A stretch of DNA of 64,000 bases. Source: CAVUMR01 sp963742715. Its GTDB lineage: Bacteria; Actinomycetota; Actinomycetes; Mycobacteriales; Micromonosporaceae. The notes below the pieces were generated by a model. That model saw only the letters and a program-made list of their open reading frames with translations, did no database searches and was not told the origin of the DNA. Positions 46,846 through 55,534 of this stretch are shown piece after piece (the first letter of the stretch is position 1; each line of letters starts with the position of its first letter). The translations under genes and the position numbers were made by a program. The stretch spans positions 1,116,001 to 1,180,000 of the forward strand of contig CAVUMR010000002.1 of assembly GCA_963742715.1 (NCBI GenBank). Direction: 5' to 3'.

Positions 46846-47292
46846 CCCGCCGCCCGCCGCCCGCCGACTCGGCCAGACGGATCCGGCCGGACGCCCGGTC
46901 AGAACGCCCGACCGGCGGCCCGGCGGTACGCAACCGGGTGGTCCGGTCGCAGCGTCGCCGGAAACTGTCATACCGCGCGGATACAGTGGCCAACCGGTAC
47001 CTCGTGCTGTCTGCCCGCCGTCGGATCATGCCTGTCGGCCTCTCCTGGGGGTCGAGCTCTGGAAGTCCAGAGGGTCTGGTTGAGCCGTTGTCGGGTATCG
47101 CACCGTCAGCAGGCGGGACCTGGGAACAGCACTGGTGCGATGCTCGTTTCAGAGCAGGGTCGAGCACCGCCGGGGGTTGGCACCGCAGGCGTCCAGTTGA
47201 GCGGGCGTCCGGCGGGGCAGCGCATCCAGAGCTGTTGACCGGGCGGCACGACGGGACCACCGCCGACCGACGAGACCGAAGAGCTGGGGACA
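46846..47292. other. Intergenic region rsgA-uvrA (447 bp)
   Basis: No gene recognised. It presumably contains the uvrA promoter. A spaced inverted repeat ACTGT (46964-46968) / ACAGT (46983-46987) is the only pattern I noticed, and I found no CGAAC-n4-GTTCG LexA box. A 1.1-kilocodon open frame crossing this region on the plus strand is a GC-rich shadow. Confidence 0.55.
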
Positions 47293-50232
47293 GTGGCCGA
47301 TCGATTGATCATCCGCGGCGCACGGGAGCACAACCTACGCGACGTCAACCTCGACCTACCCCGGGACGCGATGATCGTGTTCACCGGGTTGTCCGGTTCC
47401 GGCAAGTCCAGCCTTGCCTTCGACACGATCTTCGCCGAGGGGCAGCGGCGGTACGTGGAGAGCCTCTCCTCGTACGCCCGGCAGTTCCTGGGTCAGATGG
47501 ACAAGCCGGACGTCGACTTCATCGAGGGCCTGTCCCCGGCGGTGTCGATCGACCAGAAGTCCACCTCCCGCAATCCGCGCTCGACGGTCGGCACGATCAC
47601 CGAGGTGTACGACTACCTGCGGCTGCTGTTCGCCCGGATCGGACAGCCGCACTGTCCGAACTGTGGCCGGCCGATCGCCCGGCAGACCCCGCAGCAGATC
47701 GTCGACCGGGTGCTCGCGATGGACGAGGGCACCCGGTTCCAGGTGCTCGCCCCGGTCATCCGCGGCCGCAAGGGGGAGTACGTCGACCTGTTCGCCGAGC
47801 TGCAGGCCAAGGGCTATGCCCGGGTGCGGGTGGACGGCGTGGTGCATCCGCTGACCGAGCCGCCGAAGCTCAAGAAGCAGGAGAAGCACTCGATCGAGGT
47901 GGTCGTCGACCGGCTGACCGTCAAGTCGTCGGCCAAGCAGCGGCTCACCGACTCGGTGGAGACCGCGCTCGGGCTGGCCGGCGGGCTGCTCGTACTGGAG
48001 CTGGTCGACCTGCCCGAGGACGACGCGCACCGGGAGCGCATGTTCTCCGAGCACCTGGCCTGCCCGGAGTGTGATCTCAGCTTCGAGGCGCTGGAGCCGC
48101 GGTCGTTCTCGTTCAACTCGCCGTACGGCGCCTGCACCGCGTGTACCGGCATCGGCACCCGCAAGGAGGTCGACGCCGAGCTGGTCGTACCGGACCCGGA
48201 GCGGACCCTGGGCGAGGGGGCCGTCCAGCCGTGGGCGACCGGCCACAACATGGACTACTTCCTGCGCCTGCTCGGCGCGCTCGGTGATCAGGTGGGATTC
48301 GACCTGGACACCCCGTGGCGCAAGCTCCCGTCCCGCGCGCAGAAGGCGGTACTGCAGGGCTCCGAGGCGCAGGTACACGTCCGCTACCGCAACCGGTACG
48401 GCCGGGAACGGTCGTACTACGCGAGCTTCGAGGGCGTGATCCCGTTCATCGAGCGGCGGCATGCCGAGACCGACAGCGACTGGAGCCGGGACCGGTACGA
48501 GGGGTACATGCGCGACGTGCCGTGCCCGGAGTGCGGCGGGGCCCGGCTCAAGCCGGAAGTGCTGGCGGTGACGATCGACAAGCGGAACATCGCGGAGGTG
48601 TGCCGCATGTCGATCGGCGAGTGCACCGCGTTCTGCACCGAGGTCGCGCTGGACGACCGGCAGCGCATGATCGCCGAGCGGGTACTCAAGGAGATCAACG
48701 CGCGGCTGCGGTTCCTGGTCGACGTGGGGCTGGACTACCTGTCCCTGGACCGGCCGTCGGCCACCCTGTCCGGTGGCGAGGCGCAGCGGATCCGGTTGGC
48801 CACCCAGATCGGCTCCGGCCTGGTCGGGGTGCTCTACGTGCTGGACGAGCCGTCGATCGGGCTGCACCAGCGGGACAACCACCGGTTGATCGAGACGCTG
48901 GTCCGGCTGAAGAACCTGGGCAACATGCTGATCGTGGTGGAGCACGACGAGGACACCATCCGGATGGCCGACTGGGTGGTCGACATCGGCCCCGGCGCCG
49001 GCGAGCACGGCGGCCGGATCGTGCACAGCGGTTCGGTGGAGGACCTGCTGACCAGCGAAGAGTCCATCACCGGGGCGTACCTGTCCGGCCGCCGGTCCAT
49101 CCCGACCCCGGAGATCCGCCGGCCGCGGACCAAGGGCCGCGAGGTGGTGGTCAAGGGAGCCCGCGAGCACAACCTGCGCAACCTCGACGTGGCGTTCCCG
49201 CTCGGCACCTTCACCGCGGTCACCGGGGTGTCCGGCTCCGGCAAGTCCACGCTGGTCAACGACATCCTGTACGCGGTACTCGCCAACCAGATCAACGGCG
49301 CCCGGATGGTGCCCGGCCGGCACACCCGGATCACCGGGCTCGACCAGGTGGACAAGGTCGTCGGCGTGGACCAGTCGCCGATCGGGCGTACCCCGCGGTC
49401 GAATCCGGCCACGTACACCGGTGTGTTCGACCACATCCGGCGGTTGTTCGCGGAGACCACCGAGGCGAAGGTGCGCGGGTACACGCCGGGTCGGTTCTCA
49501 TTCAACGTCAAGGGCGGCCGGTGCGAGGCCTGCTCGGGTGACGGCACGATCAAGATCGAGATGAACTTCCTTCCCGATGTGTACGTCCCGTGCGAGGTGT
49601 GCAAGGGGGCCCGGTACAACCGGGAGACCCTGGAAGTGCACTACAAGCACCGCACCATCTCCGAGGTGCTGGACATGCCGATCGAGGAGGCGGCCGGCTT
49701 CTTCGAGCCGATCCCCGCGATCCACCGGCATCTCAAGACGCTCGTCGACGTGGGCCTCGGGTACGTCCGGCTCGGCCAACCGGCGCCGACCCTGTCCGGC
49801 GGTGAGGCACAGCGGGTGAAGCTCGCCAGCGAGCTGCAGAAGCGCTCCACCGGCCGGACCGTGTACGTGCTGGACGAGCCGACCACCGGGCTGCACTTCG
49901 AGGACATCCGCAAGCTGCTCGGCGTGCTCGGTCGACTGGTCGACGCCGGCAACACGGTGATCGTGATCGAGCACAACCTCGACGTGATCAAGACGGCGGA
50001 CTGGATCATCGACATGGGTCCGGAGGGCGGCAACAAGGGTGGCCTGGTGATCGCGAGCGGTACGCCCGAGGAGGTCGCCGAGCTGCCGGAGAGCGCCACC
50101 GGCCAGTTCCTCCGGCACTCCCTGGGCCTGCCGGAGCTGGATCCGGCCGACGCCGGGAAGGGGAGCCGGGGCGGCAAGGCGGGCCGGTCGACGACCCGCC
50201 GTGGCGGGCAGATGGCCAAGGCGTCCCGCTGA
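47293..50232 (+). CDS. uvrA: Excinuclease ABC subunit A
   Basis: A 979-aa ABC-type DNA damage sensor. Two ATPase halves: Walker A GLSGSGKSSL (about 32) and GVSGSGKSTL (about 645), signatures LSGGEAQRI and LSGGEAQRV, Walker B YVLDEPSIGLHQ and YVLDEPTTGLHF. Zinc ligands include CPECDLSF, CTACTGIG, CEACSGDG and CEVCKGARY. The length is slightly above the usual 940-970 because of a Gly/Lys/Arg-rich tail. GTG 47293 (MADRLIIRGAREHNLRDV) is the standard start. UvrB and UvrC are encoded in this window but in separate transcripts. Confidence 0.97.
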   Translation: MADRLIIRGAREHNLRDVNLDLPRDAMIVFTGLSGSGKSSLAFDTIFAEGQRRYVESLSSYARQFLGQMDKPDVDFIEGLSPAVSIDQKSTSRNPRSTVGTITEVYDYLRLLFARIGQPHCPNCGRPIARQTPQQIVDRVLAMDEGTRFQVLAPVIRGRKGEYVDLFAELQAKGYARVRVDGVVHPLTEPPKLKKQEKHSIEVVVDRLTVKSSAKQRLTDSVETALGLAGGLLVLELVDLPEDDAHRERMFSEHLACPECDLSFEALEPRSFSFNSPYGACTACTGIGTRKEVDAELVVPDPERTLGEGAVQPWATGHNMDYFLRLLGALGDQVGFDLDTPWRKLPSRAQKAVLQGSEAQVHVRYRNRYGRERSYYASFEGVIPFIERRHAETDSDWSRDRYEGYMRDVPCPECGGARLKPEVLAVTIDKRNIAEVCRMSIGECTAFCTEVALDDRQRMIAERVLKEINARLRFLVDVGLDYLSLDRPSATLSGGEAQRIRLATQIGSGLVGVLYVLDEPSIGLHQRDNHRLIETLVRLKNLGNMLIVVEHDEDTIRMADWVVDIGPGAGEHGGRIVHSGSVEDLLTSEESITGAYLSGRRSIPTPEIRRPRTKGREVVVKGAREHNLRNLDVAFPLGTFTAVTGVSGSGKSTLVNDILYAVLANQINGARMVPGRHTRITGLDQVDKVVGVDQSPIGRTPRSNPATYTGVFDHIRRLFAETTEAKVRGYTPGRFSFNVKGGRCEACSGDGTIKIEMNFLPDVYVPCEVCKGARYNRETLEVHYKHRTISEVLDMPIEEAAGFFEPIPAIHRHLKTLVDVGLGYVRLGQPAPTLSGGEAQRVKLASELQKRSTGRTVYVLDEPTTGLHFEDIRKLLGVLGRLVDAGNTVIVIEHNLDVIKTADWIIDMGPEGGNKGGLVIASGTPEEVAELPESATGQFLRHSLGLPELDPADAGKGSRGGKAGRSTTRRGGQMAKASR

Positions 50233-50262
50233 CCAGAAAACTCGCGCCTTCCAGAAATCTCC

Positions 50263-50330
50263 CGCTGACCGGCACATCGCGCTGACCGTCACATTGCGCT
50301 GACCGGTACATCGCGCTGACCGGCACATCG
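50263..50330. repeat. Tandem repeat, 17 bp x 4
   Basis: Four head-to-tail copies of CGCTGACCGGCACATCG (50263-50279, 50280-50296, 50297-50313, 50314-50330) with one to two differences, plus a degraded fifth, directly after uvrA. The uvrA end itself (CCCGCTGACC) resembles the unit start, so the array may have grown from the gene end. Confidence 0.85.
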
Positions 50331-50481
50331 CGCTGGTCGGGGCACCAGGCTGGCCCAGAACATCCCGGTAAGGGGTATTCGACGGAAAAGTTCCGGTTTT
50401 CCGTGCCTGATCGCTGAACCGGCTCACGTCGTGGCCCGTGTGGATCAGTTATCCGCACGTCCATCACGACAGGAGTGGCAC

Positions 50482-50979
50482 ATGACCGAGCCGGAGACCA
50501 CCACCGCAGACCAGGCCGGTACGAGCCGCCGAGCGGTCCTGTACGGGGCGGGGGCCGTCGGTGTAGCCGCCGTGCTCGCCGGTTGTAGCGACAGCGGTGG
50601 GGACAGCGGGGCGTCGTCCGCCCCGAGCGACGACTCCACGTCGTCCGCCCCGAGCGCGTCGGCCAGCAGCGACGACTCGGGCGGTGGCGGCGGCATCGCG
50701 CTCGGTAGCGCGGCCGGTATCGCGGTCGGTGGTGGCAAGGTCTTCGCCGACCAGAAGATCGTCGTCACCCAGCCGACCGCCGGGCAGTACAAGGCATTCA
50801 GCGCCGTCTGCACCCACATGGGCTGCACGGTCGGGAAGGTGGACAAGGGCCTCATCATGTGCCCCTGCCACGGCAGCCAGTACAACATCGCCGACGGTTC
50901 GGTGAAGAACGGTCCGGCCCCGAGCCCGCTCGCGCCGAAGGAAATCGAGGTGGAGGGCGGCCAGATCAAGGTCTCCTGA
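50482..50979 (+). CDS. Rieske [2Fe-2S] protein, Tat-exported lipoprotein
   Basis: A 165-aa Rieske protein with complete cluster motifs CTHMGC and CPCHGSQY. The N-terminus combines a twin-arginine (SRRAVLYGAG) with a lipobox (VLAGC), so it should be exported folded and lipid-anchored. A Ser/Asp/Gly-rich linker of about 45 residues follows. It is too short for a bc1 Rieske subunit and lacks the three N-terminal helices of the actinobacterial QcrA, so it is a stand-alone electron carrier with unknown partner. AGGAG at 50471 supports ATG 50482. Confidence 0.93.
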   Translation: MTEPETTTADQAGTSRRAVLYGAGAVGVAAVLAGCSDSGGDSGASSAPSDDSTSSAPSASASSDDSGGGGGIALGSAAGIAVGGGKVFADQKIVVTQPTAGQYKAFSAVCTHMGCTVGKVDKGLIMCPCHGSQYNIADGSVKNGPAPSPLAPKEIEVEGGQIKVS

Positions 50980-51202
50980 ACGACCGGCCCAGGTGCCCGC
51001 TCGCGGCGTTGTCGGCCAGCTTGAGTGCCCTTCGGGCACACGGCGCCGACCTCCGCCTGGCGAGCGAACACCTGGATCCGGCCGTCTCTTGAACGACCGG
51101 CCCAGGTGCCCGCTCGCGGCGTTGTCGGCCAGCTTGAGTGCCCTTCGGGCACACGGCGCCGACCTCCGCCTGGCGAGCGGACACCTGGCTCCGGGCCGTC
51201 TG
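50977..51202. repeat. Tandem 113-bp duplication carrying a palindromic repeat (two copies)
   Basis: Two head-to-tail copies with a period of 113 bp (from 50977 and 51090). Each holds an 87-nt palindromic unit (50989-51075 and 51102-51188) with terminal arms CCAGGTGCCCGCTCGC and GCGAGCGnACACCTGG and an inner GTGCCCTTCGGGCAC hairpin. A third related copy lies inverted at 61464-61551. This is an interspersed, probably mobile or structure-forming repeat family of this genome. Confidence 0.85.
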
Positions 51203-51207
51203 AACAT

Positions 51208-51240
51208 CCGGCCCAGGCGCCGACCCGGCGTCTGGGCCGG
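51208..51240 (+). terminator. Strong hairpin between repeat and uvrC
   Basis: Arms CCGGCCCAGGCGCCG and CGGCGTCTGGGCCGG (15 bp, one G-U type pair) with loop ACC. Likely terminator of the Rieske gene transcript. Confidence 0.75.
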
Positions 51241-51272
51241 CTCTGTCAGGGTCGGTGGCTAGGCTCAAAGAC

Positions 51273-53579
51273 GTGCCCGTTCCGTCTTCGTACCGCCCCG
51301 CAGCGGGCACCATTCCCGATGCCCCCGGTGTGTACCGGTTCCGCGACGCCGGCGGCCGGGTCATCTACGTCGGCAAGGCGAAGAGCCTGCGAAGCAGGCT
51401 CAACTCGTACTTCGCCGATCCGCACGCACTGCATCCGCGGACGTACCAGATGGTCACCACCGCCGCCAAGGTGGACTGGGTGGTCGTCGCCACCGAGGTG
51501 GAGGCGCTGCAGCTGGAGTACTCCTGGATCAAGGAGTACGACCCGCGGTTCAACGTGCGGTACCGGGACGACAAGAGCTATCCGTATCTCGCGGTCACGC
51601 TGCCGGAGGAGTACCCGAGACTGCAGGTGATGCGCGGCGCCAAGCGCAAAGGCGTCAAGTACTTCGGGCCGTACTCGCACGCGTGGGCGATCCGCGAGAC
51701 GCTCGACCTGCTGCTGCGGGTGTTCCCGGCCCGGACCTGCTCGTCCGGCGTGTTCAAGCGCGCTGGCCAGATCGGCCGGCCGTGCCTGCTCGGGTACATC
51801 GGCAAGTGCTCCGCCCCGTGCGTCGGCCGGGTCAGCGCCGAGGAGCACCGGGCGATCGTCGATGACTTCGTCGAGTTCATGTCCGGCCGTACCGACTCGA
51901 TGGTGCGCCGGCTGGAGCGGGACATGCGCGCCGCGGCCGCCGAGCTGGACTTCGAGAAGGCGGCCAGGCTGCGGGACGACGTGGCCGCGCTGCGCCGGGC
52001 GCTGGAGAAGCAGACCGTGGTGCTGGCCGACGGTACCGACGCGGACGTGGTGGCGTTCGCCGAGGATCCGCTCGAGGCGGCGGTCGGGGTGTTCTTCGTC
52101 CGGGACGGCCGGGTCCGCGGCCAGCGCGGCTGGGTGGTGGAGAAGGTCGAGGACGTCACCACCGCCGACCTGGTACATCAGTTCTGCATGCAGGTGTACG
52201 GCGAGAGCGACGAGGTCGGCAGCGACCTCATTCCGCGCGAGGTGCTGGTACCCGAGCTGCCGCCGGATGCGGAGGCGATGGCCGACTGGCTGTCGGCGCT
52301 GCGCGGCAGCCGGGTGTCGTTGCGGGTGCCCCGGCGCGGCGACAAGCGTGCCCTGGCCGAGACCGTGCGGCGCAACGCCGCGCAGTCACTCGCCCAGCAC
52401 AAGCTGCGCCGGTCCGGTGACCTGACCACCCGGAGCAAGGCGCTGCAGGAGATCGCCGACGGGCTCGGCATGGACACCGCGCCGCTGCGGATCGAGTGCT
52501 ACGACGTGTCCCAGATCCAGGGCACCGACGTGGTGGCCAGCATGGTCGTGTTCGAGGACGGGCTGGCGCGCAAGTCGGAGTACCGGCGGTTCGCGGTGCG
52601 CGGCGGTCCGGACGGCAGCGGTACCGACGACCTCTCCGCGCTGAGCGAGGTGCTGCGCCGGCGGTTCAACCGGTACCTGGACGCCCGCGCCGAAACCGGC
52701 GACCCGCTCGGCGGCAACGGCACCGGCCCCGATACGGCGACTGACGTGTCCACCACCGATGTCTCGACCATCGACGGCTCGACCATCGGCACCTCGACCA
52801 TCGGCACCTCGACCATCGGCACCTCGACCATCGGCACGTCGACCACCGGCGAGGACGATCCGGTCAACGCGGGGTTGCCGGGCATCGACCCCACCACCGG
52901 CCGGCCGCGGAAGTTCGCGTACCCCCCGCAACTGGTTGTGGTGGACGGCGGCCAACCGCAGGTGGACGCCGCCGCGCGGGTGCTCGCTGACCTCGGCATC
53001 ACCGACATCGCGGTGTGCGGGCTGGCCAAGCGGCTGGAGGAGGTCTGGCTGCCGAGCGAGGGGCCGGCCGGCGGCTTCCCGGTCATCCTGCCGCGCTCCA
53101 GCGAGGGGCTGTACCTGCTGCAGCGCGTCCGGGACGAGGCGCACCGGTTCGCCATCGCCTACCACCGCAAGCGCCGGTCCAAGCGGATGACCGCGTCCGC
53201 GCTCGACTCGGTACCCGGCCTGGGCGAGGTACGCCGCAAGACCCTGCTGCGCCACTTCGGTTCGGTGAAGCGGTTGAAGGCCGCGAGCGTCGAGGAGATC
53301 GCCACCGTGCCGGGCATCGGCGAACGTACCGCCGTCGCCATCGTCGCCGCGCTCGCCGGAAACAGCGCGAACCCCGAAGGCGCGAACCCCGAGGGCGTGA
53401 ATCCCGACAGCGCGACCCCGGAGGGCGCGACCCCGGCCGGCGCGAATTCCGGCGGCGCGACCCCGGTCGGAGCATCCGGCGACACGCCGTCGAGCGGCGC
53501 GGGTAGCCTGGCGGCCGGTTCGGACCCGCGACCCGCAGCGGGGGAGGCGTCGCGGGATCCGGTCGAGGGGGGTCAGTGA
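51273..53579 (+). CDS. uvrC: Excinuclease ABC subunit C
   Basis: A 768-aa dual-incision nuclease, longer than the usual 620-680. GIY-YIG domain at the N-terminus (GVYRFRDAGGRVIYVGKAKSL, about 18-95), a Cys cluster (ARTCSSGVFKRAGQIGRPCLLGYIGKCSAPC), the UvrBC helix pair (RDMRAAAAELDFEKAARLRDD), the RNase H-like nuclease (IECYDVSQIQGTDVVASMVVF; LVVVDGGQPQVDAA) and a C-terminal HhH2 (LDSVPGLGEVRRKTLLRHFG). Two low-complexity inserts made of five-residue repeats interrupt it: STIGT-type inside the nuclease domain, and (N/T)P-x-x-A-type at the C-terminus. GTG 51273 (MPVPSSYRPAAGTIPDAPG) fits best; GTG 51255 is possible. The stop overlaps the rapZ start. Confidence 0.96.
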   Translation: MPVPSSYRPAAGTIPDAPGVYRFRDAGGRVIYVGKAKSLRSRLNSYFADPHALHPRTYQMVTTAAKVDWVVVATEVEALQLEYSWIKEYDPRFNVRYRDDKSYPYLAVTLPEEYPRLQVMRGAKRKGVKYFGPYSHAWAIRETLDLLLRVFPARTCSSGVFKRAGQIGRPCLLGYIGKCSAPCVGRVSAEEHRAIVDDFVEFMSGRTDSMVRRLERDMRAAAAELDFEKAARLRDDVAALRRALEKQTVVLADGTDADVVAFAEDPLEAAVGVFFVRDGRVRGQRGWVVEKVEDVTTADLVHQFCMQVYGESDEVGSDLIPREVLVPELPPDAEAMADWLSALRGSRVSLRVPRRGDKRALAETVRRNAAQSLAQHKLRRSGDLTTRSKALQEIADGLGMDTAPLRIECYDVSQIQGTDVVASMVVFEDGLARKSEYRRFAVRGGPDGSGTDDLSALSEVLRRRFNRYLDARAETGDPLGGNGTGPDTATDVSTTDVSTIDGSTIGTSTIGTSTIGTSTIGTSTTGEDDPVNAGLPGIDPTTGRPRKFAYPPQLVVVDGGQPQVDAAARVLADLGITDIAVCGLAKRLEEVWLPSEGPAGGFPVILPRSSEGLYLLQRVRDEAHRFAIAYHRKRRSKRMTASALDSVPGLGEVRRKTLLRHFGSVKRLKAASVEEIATVPGIGERTAVAIVAALAGNSANPEGANPEGVNPDSATPEGATPAGANSGGATPVGASGDTPSSGAGSLAAGSDPRPAAGEASRDPVEGGQ
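52764..52853 (+). repeat. 15-bp in-frame repeat array inside uvrC
   Basis: Six units of TCGACCATCGGCACC and close variants (52764-52853), four of them nearly identical, encoding Ser-Thr-Ile-Gly-Thr repeats near UvrC residues 498-527. It sits between two conserved parts of the nuclease domain, so it is a surface-loop expansion that keeps the frame. Confidence 0.9.
53370..53474 (+). repeat. 15-bp in-frame repeat array at the 3' end of uvrC
   Basis: Seven degenerate 15-bp units of the type AACCCCGAAGGCGCG (53370-53474), encoding Asn/Thr-Pro-Glu-Gly-Ala repeats after the helix-hairpin-helix domain. Same period as the internal array but a different sequence. Confidence 0.88.
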
Positions 53580-54508
53580 CCGACAGCTTGAGCCCGGAAC
53601 GGTTGGCGGCCCCACGTGGTCACGAGTCCGGTGGCGGACCGTCGCGCTCGGCGATGGATCTGGTGATCGTCACCGGGGTGTCCGGCGGTGGTCGCAGCAC
53701 CGTGGCCCGGGCGCTGGAGAACGTCGGTTACTACGTGGTCGACAACCTGCCGCAGGCGCTGATGGTGACGATGGCCGAGCTGGCCCACCAGTCCGGCGGC
53801 ACCACCCGGCGCACCGCGATGGTGCTCGACGTACGCAGCCGTGCGTTCTCCACCGACCTGACCGGCGCGGTCGGCGACCTGCGGGACCGCGGCTTCCGGC
53901 CGCGGGTGGTGTTCCTCGACGCCGACGACGACATCCTGGTCCGCCGGTTCGAGAGCGTCCGCCGGTCGCACCCGCTGCAGGCAGACGGCCGGCTGGTCGA
54001 CGGGATCACCGCGGAGCGGGTCCTGCTCGGTGACGCGCGTGAGCAGGCGGACGTGATCATCGACACCAGCCATCTCAACGTCAACCAGCTGCGGAACCGG
54101 GTCGAGGAGTTGTTCGGCGCACCGGAGTCGCGCCGGCTGCGGGTCACCGTACTGTCCTTCGGCTTCAAGCACGGGCTGCCGCCGGACGCCGATTTCGTCG
54201 TCGACGCGCGGTTCCTGCCCAATCCGTTCTGGGTTCCCGAGCTGCGCGACCGGACCGGGGTGGAGACCGAGGTCAGCGACTATGTGCTCGGCCAGCCGGG
54301 GGCAGCGGACTTCCTCGACGCGTACGCCGGAATCATCCAGCTGGCCGCGCCCGGCTTCGAACGCGAGGGCAAGCGGTACGTGACTGTCGCGGTCGGGTGT
54401 ACTGGTGGTAGGCATCGAAGTGTCGCGATCGCCGAGGCGCTCGCCAACCGTCTTGCCGATCTCGGCCTGTCCGCCCACGCGCAGCATCGGGACGTGGGCC
54501 GCGAATGA
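53576..54508 (+). CDS. rapZ: RapZ/YvcJ-family nucleotide-binding protein
   Basis: A 310-aa P-loop protein. Walker A is GVSGGGRST, followed by LENVGYYVVDNLP, LDADDDILVRRFESVRRSHPL, and the C-terminal domain with FGFKHGLPPDADFVVDARFLPNP and VAVGCTGGRHRSVAIAEAL, all standard for the family. In E. coli RapZ is an RNA-binding adaptor; in actinobacteria it is encoded with whiA and yvcK and its role is unclear. An N-terminal extension of about 25 residues precedes the P-loop. GTG 53576 overlaps the uvrC stop. Confidence 0.95.
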   Translation: MTDSLSPERLAAPRGHESGGGPSRSAMDLVIVTGVSGGGRSTVARALENVGYYVVDNLPQALMVTMAELAHQSGGTTRRTAMVLDVRSRAFSTDLTGAVGDLRDRGFRPRVVFLDADDDILVRRFESVRRSHPLQADGRLVDGITAERVLLGDAREQADVIIDTSHLNVNQLRNRVEELFGAPESRRLRVTVLSFGFKHGLPPDADFVVDARFLPNPFWVPELRDRTGVETEVSDYVLGQPGAADFLDAYAGIIQLAAPGFEREGKRYVTVAVGCTGGRHRSVAIAEALANRLADLGLSAHAQHRDVGRE

Positions 54509-54557
54509 TCGTGGATAGGCATTGGCAGCGGTTCGGACGGCGGGAGGCGGGACGCGG

Positions 54558-55502
54558 GTGACCGTGCGGCGGCCACGGGTGGTGGCGTTCGGCGGCGGGC
54601 ACGGCCTGTCCGCGGCGCTGCGCGCACTGCGCGGACTCGAGGTGGACGTGACCGCGGTGGTCACGGTCGCCGACGACGGCGGCTCCAGCGGCCGGCTCCG
54701 GGCCGAACGCAACGCGCTTCCACCGGGCGACCTGCGGCAGGCACTGGCGGCGCTGGCCGACGACGAGCCGTCGAGCCGGCTGAGCGCGGACCTGCTGCAG
54801 TACCGGTTCGGCGGCGACGATCCGCTCTCCGGCCACGCAGTGGGGAACCTGCTGCTGGTCGGGCTGATCGAGATGCTGGGCGACCCGGTCGCCGCGCTGG
54901 ACCATGCCGCCGGGATGCTGCGGGCGCACGGTCGGGTGCTGCCCATGTCCCGGGTACCGGTGGCCATCGAGGCGGATGTCGAAGGTACCGACCCGGCTGC
55001 GCCGGAGCGGGTCACGGCGGTACGCGGGCAGCATGCGGTGGCGGTGACCCGGGGCCGGGTACGGGACGTACGACTTGCGCCGGCGGTGCCACCCGCGTGC
55101 CCGGAGGCGGTAGCCGCGGTCGGTGTCGCCGACTGGCTGATCTTCGGCCCCGGTTCGTGGTACACCAGCGTGATTCCGCATTTGTTGGTACCTGATCTCC
55201 GGGACGCGGTGACGGCGAGCGACGCGGGCCGGTTGGTCGCCCTGAACCTGGCCAATGAGCGTGAGACGAACGGTCTGTCACTGGCAGGTCACGTGGCCGC
55301 ACTGGCTCGGTACCTGCCCGATCGGCGATTCGATGCTGTTCTTGCGGACGTTAAAGCGGTAGGCAACCCCGAGCCGGTACGCAGTGCGGCAGAATCCCTT
55401 GGTGCCCGTCTCGTGCTCGCACCGGTCGCCGTCGCTGACGGAAGCCCGCGACACGACCCGGTCGCGCTGGCAGCGGCATTCCAGCCGATTCTCTGCCCCT
55501 AG
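54558..55502 (+). CDS. yvcK: YvcK/CofD-like gluconeogenesis factor
   Basis: A 314-aa protein of the CofD/YvcK family. It starts RPRVVAFGGGHGLSAALRAL, then VVTVADDGGSSGRLRAE, LPPGDLRQAL, GHAVGNLLLVGL and FGPGSWYTSVIPHLLV, which bind a sugar-nucleotide in B. subtilis YvcK and link central carbon flow to cell-wall synthesis. GTG 54558 has GGGAGG about 10 nt upstream; the GTG six bases later is an alternative. Middle gene of the conserved rapZ-yvcK-whiA set. Confidence 0.95.
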   Translation: MTVRRPRVVAFGGGHGLSAALRALRGLEVDVTAVVTVADDGGSSGRLRAERNALPPGDLRQALAALADDEPSSRLSADLLQYRFGGDDPLSGHAVGNLLLVGLIEMLGDPVAALDHAAGMLRAHGRVLPMSRVPVAIEADVEGTDPAAPERVTAVRGQHAVAVTRGRVRDVRLAPAVPPACPEAVAAVGVADWLIFGPGSWYTSVIPHLLVPDLRDAVTASDAGRLVALNLANERETNGLSLAGHVAALARYLPDRRFDAVLADVKAVGNPEPVRSAAESLGARLVLAPVAVADGSPRHDPVALAAAFQPILCP

Positions 55503-55534
55503 TGGGGCCGGCACGACTTGAGGTGAGCGATCCG

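Noticed and set aside
44742..48074. A 1110-codon open frame on the plus strand across the rsgA-uvrA region
   Set aside because: Low-complexity Arg/Gly/Ala-rich translation with no motifs, overlapping well-supported rsgA, the isomerase-like gene and uvrA in other frames; a GC-driven shadow.
50977..51202. A CRISPR array
   Set aside because: Only two 113-bp tandem copies, no unique spacers, and the unit is palindromic and occurs elsewhere inverted; an interspersed repeat instead.
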